64,000 nucleotides of DNA from assembly GCA_963850205.1 (NCBI GenBank), contig CAWKKJ010000015.1, forward strand, positions 248,001 to 312,000, read 5' to 3'. Shown here in pieces: positions 43,854 through 52,202 of the stretch. Each line of letters opens with the position of its first letter. Position 1 is the stretch's first letter. Source of the stretch: JACVRW01 sp963850205 (GTDB lineage Bacteria; Actinomycetota; Thermoleophilia; Solirubrobacterales; Thermoleophilaceae). Below the pieces are notes generated by a model, which worked only from the letters and a program-made list of their open reading frames with translations, ran no database searches and was not told the DNA's origin. The translations under genes were made by a program, and so were the position numbers.

Positions 43854-44258
43854 ATGCTCCGGGTGCACGCCCACCTCACGCAGGCGCTGGACGCCGAGCT
43901 CACGGCGCGCCACGGCCTGTCGCTCTCCTCGTACGAGGTGCTGCTGTTCCTGGCCGACGCCCCGGGCGGCCGCATGCGCATGTCGCAGCTGGCCGAATCG
44001 GTGCTGCTCAGCCGCAGCGGCCTGACCCGGCTGGTGGACCGGCTGGAGCGCGACGGCCTGCTGGAGCGCGAGCGCTGCGAGGACGACGCCCGCGGCTGGT
44101 TCGCGGCCATCACCGAGAGCGGCCGCAGCGCGTTCGACGAGGCGCGGGCCACGCATCTCGAGGGCGTCCGCCAGCGCTTCCTGCGCCGCTACTCGCGCGC
44201 GGAGCTGCGCACGCTCGGCGAGCTCTGGGAGCGGGTCGACCCCGGCGCCGCCTTGTAA
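43854..44258 (+). CDS. MarR-family transcriptional regulator
   Basis: The winged-helix region is clear: HGLSLSSYEVLLFLADAPGG, MRMSQLAESVLLSRSGLTRL, VDRLERDGLLERERCEDDAR (wing), GWFAAITESGRSAFDEARAT. Homologues begin ~12 residues earlier and that stretch (LLDRDELGAWRG) is readable in frame, but no ATG/GTG/TTG lies before it, so ATG 43854 is used and the true start may be unusual or mutated. It is divergent from the esterase, whose ATG is only ~75 bases away, so it may control that gene. Confidence 0.8.
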   Translation: MLRVHAHLTQALDAELTARHGLSLSSYEVLLFLADAPGGRMRMSQLAESVLLSRSGLTRLVDRLERDGLLERERCEDDARGWFAAITESGRSAFDEARATHLEGVRQRFLRRYSRAELRTLGELWERVDPGAAL

Positions 44259-44274
44259 CCCCCGGACCCGGCGC

Positions 44275-45774
44275 TCAGGACATCGGCGCGGCCACGGCGC
44301 CGCGGGCACCGCGTCGCACCTCGCGGATCGCCCGGGCCAGCCGCCGCACGCCCTCGTCGAGCTCCTCCGGCTCCACGAGCGAGAAGGAGAGGCGAAACGA
44401 GGTCTGGGAGCGTCGCTCGGCGGTGATGGCGTCGCCCGGAGTGAAGGACACGCCGTGCCGCGCCGCCTCCGAGTACAGCGCACGCTCGTCGAGCGGCCGC
44501 TTCAGTGTCACCCACAGGTGGTGGCCGCCGCGCGGCGGATGGACGTGGTACTCGCCCTCCAAATGGCGCTCCAGGGCGGCCAGCAGCGCGTCCCGGCGCT
44601 CGAGGTAGAAGGGCAGCGTGGCCTCGATGTGGCGGTCGTGGGCGCCCGCCGCCAGCCAGCGCGCCGCCATGTGCTGGATGAGGGTGGGCGTGTGAAAGTC
44701 CGCCTCGAGCTTGAGCAGGGCCAGGCGCTCCCGCACCGGCCCCCTGGCTGCGATCCAGCCGGCGCGCAGGCCGCCGCCCACGACCTTGGACAGCGAGTTC
44801 ACGTAGATCACATGAGCGGGAGCCAGCTCGCGCAGCGACGGCACCGGGTCGCCCTCGAAGCGGGCGTCGGCGTACACCCGGTCCTCGAGCACGAAGAAGT
44901 TGCGCTCCACGGCCAGCTCGGCCAGCCGGCGCCGGCGCTCGTCGGAGAGGTTGCGGCCGGTGGGGTTCTGGCAGGCGGTCTGCAGGGCCACCAGCTTGAC
45001 CTCATGCCGGGCGATGAGCCGCTCGAGCCCGTCCACGTCGAGACCGTCCTCGTCTACCGGCACGCCGATCACGCGGGCGCCGGTCTGCCGCAGGGAGTCC
45101 AGCATTCCGACGAAGGTCGGAGACTCGATCACCGCCAGGTCGCCCGGTTCGAGCGTGGCCCGGGCGGTGAGGCTGAGCGCCTGCTTGGCCCCTGAGGTCA
45201 CGACGATCTCGTCGGCGTCCTCGGCCCAGCCGGTGGCCCTCCCGCGCGCGGCGAGCTGCTCGCGAAACTGCCACAGACCCTCGGCCGGGAGGTAGGACAG
45301 GGCCTCGCCGCCCTCCTCCTCGAACACGTCGGCCGCGATGCGCGCGAGCTCGGCGGTGGGGTACAGGCTGGGGGAGGGCCAGCCGATCGACAGCGAGATC
45401 AGGCCGGGCCTCCCCGCGCTGGCGAAGGCCTCGCTCAGCACCTGCTCCGGATAGTTGGGCTCGCGGTACGGGAGCGCGTACACCTGCCAGTCGTCGCCGT
45501 GCTCGGCGCTGCCCGCCGGTGCCAGGGTGCGCACGAAGGTTCCGCGGCCCACGCTGGCGGTCACGAAGCCCAGCTCGGCCAGCCGCCGGTAGACGCGCGC
45601 CGCGGTCAGGTGGTTCACGCCCACCTGGGCGGCCAGCTCGCGGGTGGGCGGCAGCTTCTCGCCCGGTTCGAGCCGGCCGTCCTCGATCGCCGCCGCGAAC
45701 CGGTCGACCAGCTGCTGGGTGAGCGACACATCCCCACCGCGCTTCAATGCAGACAAGTCGACTTTGTACGACAT
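44275..45774 (-). CDS. MocR-type regulator (GntR wHTH fused to class I aminotransferase domain)
   Basis: A 499-residue MocR/PdxR-like protein. The N-terminal GntR domain is SLTQQLVDRFAAAIEDGRLE, KLPPTRELAAQVGVNHLTAA, RVYRRLAELGFVTASVGRGT. The aminotransferase-like part has YLPAEGLWQFREQLAARGRA, IVVTSGAKQALSLTARATLE, LQTACQNPTGRNLSDERRRR and the PLP-lysine motif YVNSLSKVVGGGLRAGWIAA. MocR proteins sense PLP or amino compounds and bind direct repeats. ATG 45774 is chosen because it is where conserved sequence starts; the longer frame runs into the divergent promoter. It probably regulates the small divergent gene at 45854 and itself. Confidence 0.88.
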   Translation of the reverse strand: MSYKVDLSALKRGGDVSLTQQLVDRFAAAIEDGRLEPGEKLPPTRELAAQVGVNHLTAARVYRRLAELGFVTASVGRGTFVRTLAPAGSAEHGDDWQVYALPYREPNYPEQVLSEAFASAGRPGLISLSIGWPSPSLYPTAELARIAADVFEEEGGEALSYLPAEGLWQFREQLAARGRATGWAEDADEIVVTSGAKQALSLTARATLEPGDLAVIESPTFVGMLDSLRQTGARVIGVPVDEDGLDVDGLERLIARHEVKLVALQTACQNPTGRNLSDERRRRLAELAVERNFFVLEDRVYADARFEGDPVPSLRELAPAHVIYVNSLSKVVGGGLRAGWIAARGPVRERLALLKLEADFHTPTLIQHMAARWLAAGAHDRHIEATLPFYLERRDALLAALERHLEGEYHVHPPRGGHHLWVTLKRPLDERALYSEAARHGVSFTPGDAITAERRSQTSFRLSFSLVEPEELDEGVRRLARAIREVRRGARGAVAAPMS

Positions 45775-45787
45775 TGTAGGACGGTTC

Positions 45788-45829
45788 ATTGGCGCTAGAC
45801 TAGCAATTGGTGCCATAAAGTCAACCAAT
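45788..45829. promoter_or_regulatory. Repeat-rich divergent promoter of the MocR gene
   Basis: Between the two start codons (80 bases) lie ATTGGCGC at 45788-45795, ATTGGTGC at 45806-45813 in the same orientation 18 bases on, and ACCAAT (the same core reversed) at 45824-45829. The first two flank a perfect 11-bp palindrome GCTAGACTAGC at 45794-45804. MocR regulators usually bind two direct repeats plus an inverted one in exactly such divergent regions, so these are probable operators. Confidence 0.5.
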
Positions 45830-45853
45830 GTAAGACATCGAGGAGGCTCGATC

Positions 45854-46150
45854 ATGCATAACATCACCGTCCGCACGTCCCGCCCCGGCGACGAGGTCGC
45901 GCTCTCCCGGCTGGCTGCACTCGACAGCGCGCGGCCGCTGCGCGGGCCTGCGCTGATCGCCGAGGCCGGCGAGCGCATGCTCGCCGCGCTGCCGCTGGGC
46001 AGCGGCCGGCCCGTGGCCGATCCGTTCGAGCCCACCGCCGAGCTGGTGGCCCTGCTGGAGCTGCGCCGGGAGCAGCTGAACCAGGCGCCCGCCGCCCGGC
46101 GCGGCAGGGTGCGCCGCTCGCTGCTCCGGGCTCCGGCGCGCGCGGCCTAG
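45854..46150 (+). CDS. Small protein of unknown function, divergent to the MocR regulator
   Basis: ATG 45854 has a strong AGGAGG site. The 98-residue product begins ITVRTSRPGDEVALSRLAAL, DSARPLRGPALIAE, which looks like the first strand and helix of GNAT acetyltransferases, and continues GSGRPVADPFEPTAELVALL before a basic tail (RRGRVRRSLLR). The acetyl-CoA-binding part is absent, so it is not an active acetyltransferase. Similar short proteins are common in actinobacteria. Its promoter is shared with the MocR gene, which probably regulates it. Confidence 0.65.
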   Translation: MHNITVRTSRPGDEVALSRLAALDSARPLRGPALIAEAGERMLAALPLGSGRPVADPFEPTAELVALLELRREQLNQAPAARRGRVRRSLLRAPARAA

Positions 46151-46968
46151 TCCAAGAAGCGCGCGCCGCGCCCGGTCCGCCCGCGGCGCAGCGCGCGCGC
46201 CTCCCTCAGCTCGTCGATGGACACCGGGGTCGGCGACTCCAGCTCCTCGCGAGAGGGCAGGGCCACCGTGTCCAGCGGGCTCTCGAGCGTCTCGTTGTCC
46301 ACCTGCTCGACCCAGTAGGCGCCCGCGCCCCGGCGGGCGCTCACCGCCTCCATCAGGTGATCCCCGCAGAACAGCAGGGCCACGCCGTCGTCCACCCCGT
46401 AGCCGGGCGGGACGGCCTCGCTCCGGACGGCCTCGAGAAAGCAGGGCCTGCGCTCGGGCTCGTCGTCGTAGTGGACGGAGTTGCTGCCGGAGAGAAGCCC
46501 GAGCGCCCGCACCGGCCGCGGGGCGCCGAACGACGTCGTCAAGCCGGCCGAGAACCAGCACATCGACCCCGCGCTGATCCCGGCCAGCACGATCCCGCGC
46601 GTCCACGCCTCGCGCAGGAGAGCGTCCACGCCGTGCGCGCGCCAGACCGCGAGCAGGTTGAGCAGGCTGCCTCCGCCCACGTACAGGATGTCCTGGCCCA
46701 GCAGCACCTGCCGGAGGTCGACCGGATCGGTGCCCAGCCGGAAGAGCGACAGGTGCGTCGGGTCGCACGGGAGGTCCCGGAAGGCCCGGTAGAAGCGCCG
46801 GATCTGCTCCTCGGCGTCGCCGCCCGCAGTCGGCAGCAGGCACAGCCGGGGGTGGGCAAGCGCGGCGACGTCGAGCACGTAGCGATCGAGGGCGGGATCG
46901 CCCAACCGGTCGCTGAAGCCCCCTCCGCCCATGGCGACGATGCGCCGCGGGTCTGGCCGCGCGGTCAC
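46147..46968 (-). CDS. Peptidase E / S51-like protein, second of a tandem pair
   Basis: GTG 46968 lies four bases after the stop of the paralogue upstream. The 273-residue protein has the S51 (class I glutamine amidotransferase-like) pattern: VAMGGGGFSDRLGDPALDRY, RLCLLPTAGGDAEEQIRRFY, QDILYVGGGSLLNLLAVWRA, and the nucleophile turn VLAGISAGSMCWFSAGLTTS with Ser in ISAGS, then VPPGYGVDDGVALLFC with the His/Asp region. Peptidase E of Salmonella cuts Asp-X dipeptides; close relatives include cyanophycinase. It carries a ~40-residue C-terminal extension absent from its partner. Confidence 0.82.
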   Translation of the reverse strand: MTARPDPRRIVAMGGGGFSDRLGDPALDRYVLDVAALAHPRLCLLPTAGGDAEEQIRRFYRAFRDLPCDPTHLSLFRLGTDPVDLRQVLLGQDILYVGGGSLLNLLAVWRAHGVDALLREAWTRGIVLAGISAGSMCWFSAGLTTSFGAPRPVRALGLLSGSNSVHYDDEPERRPCFLEAVRSEAVPPGYGVDDGVALLFCGDHLMEAVSARRGAGAYWVEQVDNETLESPLDTVALPSREELESPTPVSIDELREARALRRGRTGRGARFLD

Positions 46969-46972
46969 GGGG

Positions 46973-47722
46973 TCAGGCGGCCACTGCGGCCAGTCGAGCC
47001 GCGGACCGTTCGGGGGCGCCCAGGTAGCGGGCGGGCAACGGCCGGCGGCTGACCCGTCCACCAGTCAGGCGCATGCGCGAGGCGCCGGCCTCCGGGCGCG
47101 AGCTGACCACCCGGCTCAGGCGCTGATCGGCGAAGTGCAGTGCGGCTCCGTCGTCGACCGCGTAGCCGGGTGCCATCCCCTCGCGAAGGAAGTTGCGATA
47201 GGCCGCGCAGCGGCCCGACTCGGCGTTCACGTGGACGCAGTTGCTCCAGGGCAGGAGGCCGAGCCCCCGCACGGCCTGCGGCGGCCCGTGAAAGGCGCTC
47301 ACGCCCTCCGCGAACCAGCACAGCGAGCCCGCGCTCAGGCCGCACATCACCACACCGCGCTCCCATGCGCGCCGCAGGGTCGCGTCGAGCCCGTGGGCCC
47401 GCCAGGTGCCGAGCAGGCTGATCACGCTCCCGCCCCCCACGTAGACCAGATCGCGCGTCAGCAGGTGCTCGTGCGGATCGCCCACCCCCGACTCGCGCCG
47501 GAACAGCGAGATGTGCGAGGGCTCGCAGCGCTCGGCGGAGAAGGCCTGATAGAAGCGGACGATGTAGTGGTCCGCGTCGCCGCTGGCCGTGGGCAGGAAG
47601 CAGACCTTCGGCCGCTCGGCGCCGGTCAGGCCGAGCACGTACTCGTCCAGGAGGCGGTTACCGCGCTCCATCGAGAATCCCCCGCCTCCGAACGCCACGA
47701 TCTGCCGCGGGACGCGCTTCAT
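46973..47722 (-). CDS. Peptidase E / S51-like protein, first of a tandem pair
   Basis: ATG 47722 is used; a GTG one codon earlier is possible. The 249-residue protein has the same landmarks as its neighbour: IVAFGGGGFSMERGNRLLDE, KVCFLPTASGDADHYIVRFY, DLVYVGGGSVISLLGTWRAH, VMCGLSAGSLCWFAEGVSAF (nucleophile Ser in LSAGS) and MAPGYAVDDGAALHFADQRL. The two proteins align along most of their length, so they arose by tandem duplication and are probably co-translated. Confidence 0.82.
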   Translation of the reverse strand: MKRVPRQIVAFGGGGFSMERGNRLLDEYVLGLTGAERPKVCFLPTASGDADHYIVRFYQAFSAERCEPSHISLFRRESGVGDPHEHLLTRDLVYVGGGSVISLLGTWRAHGLDATLRRAWERGVVMCGLSAGSLCWFAEGVSAFHGPPQAVRGLGLLPWSNCVHVNAESGRCAAYRNFLREGMAPGYAVDDGAALHFADQRLSRVVSSRPEAGASRMRLTGGRVSRRPLPARYLGAPERSAARLAAVAA

Positions 47723-47864
47723 CACCCGAGCCTAAGGTGGCGGGCGGGACCGGTCAACGAATTCTGGACCGCTGTCGAAACCCCCTGGACCGGATGTCCA
47801 GGTCTCTCGGCCAAGCCGGCCTCGCGTGCGTATCCCCCATCGTTCCCGACAGGAGGGTGTGGAG

Positions 47865-48389
47865 ATGACGGGACGGGTCAAGCTGGCGGTGGCCGTGGCG
47901 GCCGGGGCGTGTGCGGCCGGCGCCGGGACGGTGGCCATGGCGGGGGGTGGAAACGAGCTGAGCGAGCGGCTGACCGGCTACGAGGAGGTGCCGGCGCTCT
48001 CGACCGAGGGCAGCGGCCGCTTCCAGGCTCGCGTGCACTCGGGGCGGGACGCGATCGCCTACCGGCTGCGGTATCGCGATCTGGGGAGCGACGTGACCCA
48101 GGCGCACATTCACTTCGGACAGCGCGCCGTGAACGGCGGTATCTCGGTGTTCCTGTGCTCGAACCTGGGCAACGGTCCGCTGGGCACGCAGGCCTGCCCG
48201 GCCGCACCGGCGACCATCGAGGGGACGATCGGACCGGAGAACGTGATCGGGCCCGCGGGGCAGGGAATAGCGGCCGGTGAGTTCGACGAGCTCGTCCGGG
48301 CGATCGACGCCGGCGCCGCCTACGTGAACGTTCACAGCACCGGCTTCCCCGGCGGGGAGATACGGGCGCAGCTGGAGGAGCGCGACTAG
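47865..48389 (+). CDS. Secreted CHRD-domain protein
   Basis: ATG 47865 with a CAGGAGGG site opens a signal peptide (VKLAVAVAAGACAAGAGTVA). A CHRD domain follows: LTGYEEVPALSTEGSGRFQA, AIAYRLRYRDLGSDVTQAHI, HFGQRAVNGGISVFLCSNLG, and the closing GAAYVNVHSTGFPGGEIRAQ. Two cysteines (FLCSN and QACPA) may form a disulfide. CHRD domains were named from chordin; in bacteria they are secreted beta-sandwich proteins of unknown role. The gene stands alone. Confidence 0.85.
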   Translation: MTGRVKLAVAVAAGACAAGAGTVAMAGGGNELSERLTGYEEVPALSTEGSGRFQARVHSGRDAIAYRLRYRDLGSDVTQAHIHFGQRAVNGGISVFLCSNLGNGPLGTQACPAAPATIEGTIGPENVIGPAGQGIAAGEFDELVRAIDAGAAYVNVHSTGFPGGEIRAQLEERD

Positions 48390-48454
48390 CGCCCGCATGC
48401 GGGCGATTTCGCCGGGTAGAGAGGAGGCAAACGCCGAAGGAGGTCGACCCAGCG

Positions 48455-48715
48455 ATGGCCAAGGATCACGGACCGAGCGTCAAGGACGACAAGCTCTATG
48501 AGGAGCTCCGCGACGACGGCGAGAGCAAGGAGAAGGCGGCTCGCATCGCCAACGCAAAGGCGGGCGGCACCGACGTCAGCGAGAAGGGGGGATCGGGCGA
48601 GAGCTACGAGGACCGCACCAAGGACGAGCTCGAGGAGCGAGCGGCCGAGATCGGGATCGAGGGCCGCTCGGAGATGTCAAAGGACGAGCTGATCGACGCG
48701 CTGCGCAATCACTGA
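48455..48715 (+). CDS. Small Rho_N (Rho termination factor N-terminal-like) protein
   Basis: The 86-residue acidic protein has an N-terminal segment AKDHGPSVKDDKLYEELRDD, GESKEKAARIANAKAGG seen in many small actinobacterial and plant-associated proteins, and a C-terminal Rho_N/SAP-like helix pair (TKDELEERAAEIGIEGRSEM, SKDELIDALRN). Such proteins may bind nucleic acid. The GAAGGAGG site before ATG 48455 is strong. Confidence 0.8.
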   Translation: MAKDHGPSVKDDKLYEELRDDGESKEKAARIANAKAGGTDVSEKGGSGESYEDRTKDELEERAAEIGIEGRSEMSKDELIDALRNH

Positions 48716-48742
48716 GGACGGGCCCGCCCGCCCGACGTCGCT

Positions 48743-50467
48743 TTAGGACGCCGTCCGTCTGAGGACGATCCTGCTCTGGGCGGTCCCTAGCCTGGCGCCG
48801 GACGCCGCGCGGGCGGTGACGGCCACCCGGGCAGTCACCCGTCCGCCCCGGCGAAGCGCCCGTGAGGCCGCGCGCCGGCCCGGTCTCGGGATCCAGAGCC
48901 GTAGGGTCACAGCCCGGCCCGACGCTTTCCTTCTCGCCGGCCTCAGGATGAAGAGCCGCCTGCTCTTCGACCTCTTGACGATGAGCCTTCCCTTCGCGGA
49001 TACGCCGGCGCAGGGAGCGGGGCATCGCACCTTGACCACCACGTACCTGCGTAGCCACTGTCTCCTTCTCGTACCCGACAAGTTCGGCCTGACCCTCGGC
49101 GTGCCCGGGGGCTTGCTTGATACCGGCGCTCCGGGGGGCGTCAGGCGAAGGACAACCGGGGCACCTGCAAGGTCGACCGGGATCCGCTGTGGGTTCGTCC
49201 AGCGCTGGCGCTCGGCCTCGGAGTCGACGGGGGCGAAGCGGCGTGCGAGCGACACCGGCTCACCCAGGACCACCTCCAGTCGGTCGGCCCCGGGGTAGAG
49301 ATCGCGCAGCGCGGCCCTGTCCCACACGCTCACCTGGCGCCACAGCACGAGCGCGTAGGAGCCGTCCGCCGAGCGCAGCAGCAGGCGGCGGACGTCCGGG
49401 CCGGCGCCCTCCAAGGCGAAGCGCAACCCACCCGGGGAGACGACCGGCGCGGACCCGGAGCCCACGGCGCGCATGAGGTTTCGAAGCGCGTGGAACGAGG
49501 GCTTCGGCGAACGGTTCCATCGCAGCAGGCCAAACGAGTTCTCAGAGGGCGAGATACCACGCGCCTGCGCCTCGGCCGCCGTCCACGGGTCCAGCAGCTG
49601 GTAGATGTACGTTCGCCTGATGCCGCCCAGGAAGGCCTCGAGCACGAGGCGGGGCGTGTAGATCGCCGTGGCTCGCTCCGAGGCGGCACGATGGGGGCCC
49701 GAAAACGAGAGGTCGTTGTGGTAGCCCGCTTCGGTCGCGACCAATGGCTTGTTTCCGGCAAGCATGGCGCCGAGCAGCCGCTGGTCGGCCATGTCCGTCA
49801 GCGGTGGAGTGCCGCCCGGGTACGGATGGAGGTTCCCCCAATCCAGGAACGGCGACAGGTCCCCGAGCAGGGGTCGAAGCTCGCGATTCACGATGCTGGG
49901 TCCGATCACCGGCAGGTGCGCGAGCGCGCGATCGCCCTTCACGCGCGCGTGGAGCTCGGCCTGGTAGGCGCGCGTCTGCTCGACCCACTGGGGATCTCCC
50001 GAGATGTCCGGCTCGTTCGGGGCCTGCACCGAGTCGACCGCCTCCCGGACCCTGTCGCGGATGACCTGCAGGCTCCGCTGCAGCGCGGCGGAGCCCTCGG
50101 TCAGCCCGCTTGGGCCGACGCTCGAGGTGATGCCGACCGCCGCCAGCCGCTTCATGCGATCGAGCTGGTACTCGCATGCGCTGCAGAACCCGTCGTTGAT
50201 GTGACGCACGCCGAGCTCGCGCAGACGAGCCCGCACAGCGTCGAAGTCGCCGTACGCGGTGTCGAGCCACGAGAGGCGGACATTGACTCCCACGGAGTCA
50301 CCAAACGTGCGGGCCGAGGTCGCCGGAACGAATGGCTGGTCCGCGTATTGGGTCGACGCCCGCGAAGGCGGCACGGCCCAGGTCCCGACGGCGACCGCCA
50401 CCAGCACCTGCAGGACCGCCAGGACTGGGATGAGCCCGCGGTAGATCGCTGGACCGTACAGTCTCAA
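48743..50467 (-). CDS. Secreted glycosidase-like protein (clan GH-A fold)
   Basis: TTG 50467 is the best start: it gives a signal sequence (IPVLAVLQVLVAVAVGTWAV) and no ATG is available. The TIM-barrel domain has VNVRLSWLDTAYGDFDAVRA, LRELGVRHINDGF, DSVQAPNEPDISGDPQW with the acid/base Glu 152 of the N-E-P motif, WGNLHPYPGGTPPLTD, and VATEAGYHNDLSFSG with the candidate nucleophile Glu 246. The ~170-residue C-terminal part is beta-rich and strongly basic (RSKSRRLFILRPARRKASGR), possibly wall-binding. The sugar it cuts is unknown. Its start is eight bases from the start of the divergent LuxR gene. Confidence 0.75.
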   Translation of the reverse strand: MRLYGPAIYRGLIPVLAVLQVLVAVAVGTWAVPPSRASTQYADQPFVPATSARTFGDSVGVNVRLSWLDTAYGDFDAVRARLRELGVRHINDGFCSACEYQLDRMKRLAAVGITSSVGPSGLTEGSAALQRSLQVIRDRVREAVDSVQAPNEPDISGDPQWVEQTRAYQAELHARVKGDRALAHLPVIGPSIVNRELRPLLGDLSPFLDWGNLHPYPGGTPPLTDMADQRLLGAMLAGNKPLVATEAGYHNDLSFSGPHRAASERATAIYTPRLVLEAFLGGIRRTYIYQLLDPWTAAEAQARGISPSENSFGLLRWNRSPKPSFHALRNLMRAVGSGSAPVVSPGGLRFALEGAGPDVRRLLLRSADGSYALVLWRQVSVWDRAALRDLYPGADRLEVVLGEPVSLARRFAPVDSEAERQRWTNPQRIPVDLAGAPVVLRLTPPGAPVSSKPPGTPRVRPNLSGTRRRQWLRRYVVVKVRCPAPCAGVSAKGRLIVKRSKSRRLFILRPARRKASGRAVTLRLWIPRPGRRAASRALRRGGRVTARVAVTARAASGARLGTAQSRIVLRRTAS

Positions 50468-50475
50468 CGGCAGCC

Positions 50476-52104
50476 GTGGCGGATGGCAGCCAAGACCTCC
50501 AACGGGGACGCGAGTCCTACTCGCAGGGCGACTGGGCGGAAGCCCGCGCGCGCCTCTCTCACGCCGACGGCGCGGTGCCGCTGGAGGCGCCGGACGTGGA
50601 GCTGCTTGCCACGGTGGCCTACATGCTCGGCCGCCAGGACGAGCACCTGAGCCTGCTGGAGCGGGCCCATCGGCTGCATCTCGATGACGGGCAGGTTCTG
50701 GCCGCGGCTCGCTGCGCGTTCTGGTCGGGGATGCACCTCTTTCTTCGCGGGGAGAGCGGACGGGCGACCGGGTGGCTCGCGCGCGCACGACGGCTGACGG
50801 ATCGCGAGGAGCGGGACTGCGTTGAACGGGGCTATCTCCTCCTGCCTGCCGTGTTCGAGCAGGCGGGGGCGGGCGACCTGGCGGCCGCGGTCGCCACCGC
50901 CGGCAAGGCGCTGGCTGTCGGCGAGCAGTTCGGCGACGCCGACCTGGTGGCGCTGGCGGCGCAGGATCAGGGCGGCCTGCTGATCGAGCAGGGCCGGATC
51001 GCAGAGGGTCTGGGCCTGCTCGACGAGGCAATGGTGGCGGTCACCACGAGCGAGCTGTCACCGATCGTCAGCGGCTTCGTCTACTGCGGTGTGATCCAGG
51101 GCTGCCGCGCCGCGTACGAGGTGCGCCGCGCCCAGGAGTGGACCGCGGCACTCTCGGCCTGGTGCGAACGGCAGCCCGACCTGGTGGCCTTCACCGGGGT
51201 CTGCCGCGTGCACCGGGCGGAGATCATGCAGAGGACCGGAGCCTGGCGGGAGTCGCTCGCGGAGGCCGAGGAGGCCGAACGCAGGGCGCGGGACACCGAC
51301 CGGAGGGCACTCGGGGAGGCCGCGTACGTGCGGGCGGACGTTCACCGCCTGAGAGGGGAGCACGCCGCTTCCGAGGAGGCCTACCGCGAGGCGAGCCGGT
51401 TTGGGAGGGAACCGCAGCCCGGTTTGGCCCTGCTGCGGCTGGCTCAGCCCGACCCGGACGCAGCGGTCGCCGCGATCCGCCGGGCACTGACCGAGACCGG
51501 CGGGGGTCCGGGGCGGGCGGAGCTCCTCTCGGCCGCCGTGGAGATCATGCTCGCGACCGATGACGTGCCGGCGGCGCAGGCCGCGAGCGCCGAGCTCCAG
51601 GAGATCGCGGAGGACCGGAAGGGCGGAGTGCTGCGCGCCTTGGCGGCGCATGCTCAGGGAGCGGTCGATCTCGCGGAAGGCCGAGCGGGCGCGGCGTTGA
51701 CCGCCCTCCGTCAGGCGTGGCAGGCGTGGGAGGCCGTGGAGGCGCCGTACGACGCGGCCCGCACGCGCGAGCTGATGGGCAGGGCCTGCGCCACGCTGGG
51801 GGACACCGACAGCGCCGCCCTCGAGCGCGAGGCCGCCCGGGAATGGTTCGAACGGCTCGGCGCGCGGCCGGACCTGGCCCGTCTCGCCGCGCCCGTCACC
51901 AAGGAGGAATCCCACGGGCTCAGCGAGCGTGAGCTCGAGGTGCTGCGTCTCGTGGCGGTGGGCCGGAGCAATCGGCAGATCGCCTCGGAGCTGACGATCA
52001 GCGAGCACACGGTCGCTCGCCACCTGCAGAACATCTTCGCCAAGCTCGATGTCTCGTCGCGGACCGCGGCGGGCGCCTTTGCACACGTGCACCGCCTGGT
52101 CTGA
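50476..52104 (+). CDS. LuxR-family regulator with TPR-like sensor region
   Basis: GTG 50476 gives 542 residues. The first ~460 are helical repeats of TPR type (SQGDWAEARARLSHADGAVP, AEGLGLLDEAMVAVTTSELS, EEAERRARDTDRRALGEAAY). The C-terminal ~60 residues are a classic LuxR helix-turn-helix: LSERELEVLRLVAVGRSNRQ, IASELTISEHTVARHLQNIF, AKLDVSSRTAAGAF. No receiver or ATPase domain is present, unlike LAL-type proteins. It lies 98 bases before the hydrolase-oxidase fusion gene on the same strand and probably regulates it. Confidence 0.85.
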   Translation: MADGSQDLQRGRESYSQGDWAEARARLSHADGAVPLEAPDVELLATVAYMLGRQDEHLSLLERAHRLHLDDGQVLAAARCAFWSGMHLFLRGESGRATGWLARARRLTDREERDCVERGYLLLPAVFEQAGAGDLAAAVATAGKALAVGEQFGDADLVALAAQDQGGLLIEQGRIAEGLGLLDEAMVAVTTSELSPIVSGFVYCGVIQGCRAAYEVRRAQEWTAALSAWCERQPDLVAFTGVCRVHRAEIMQRTGAWRESLAEAEEAERRARDTDRRALGEAAYVRADVHRLRGEHAASEEAYREASRFGREPQPGLALLRLAQPDPDAAVAAIRRALTETGGGPGRAELLSAAVEIMLATDDVPAAQAASAELQEIAEDRKGGVLRALAAHAQGAVDLAEGRAGAALTALRQAWQAWEAVEAPYDAARTRELMGRACATLGDTDSAALEREAAREWFERLGARPDLARLAAPVTKEESHGLSERELEVLRLVAVGRSNRQIASELTISEHTVARHLQNIFAKLDVSSRTAAGAFAHVHRLV

Positions 52105-52202
52105 CGCCGCCCCGCGTGGTCGAAATTGACCACGCCACCCGTTCCCAGGTTGGTGGATCCGGGCGATGCGGGGAGCCCCGGGCGGCCCTACGGTCGTCAG
52201 CC

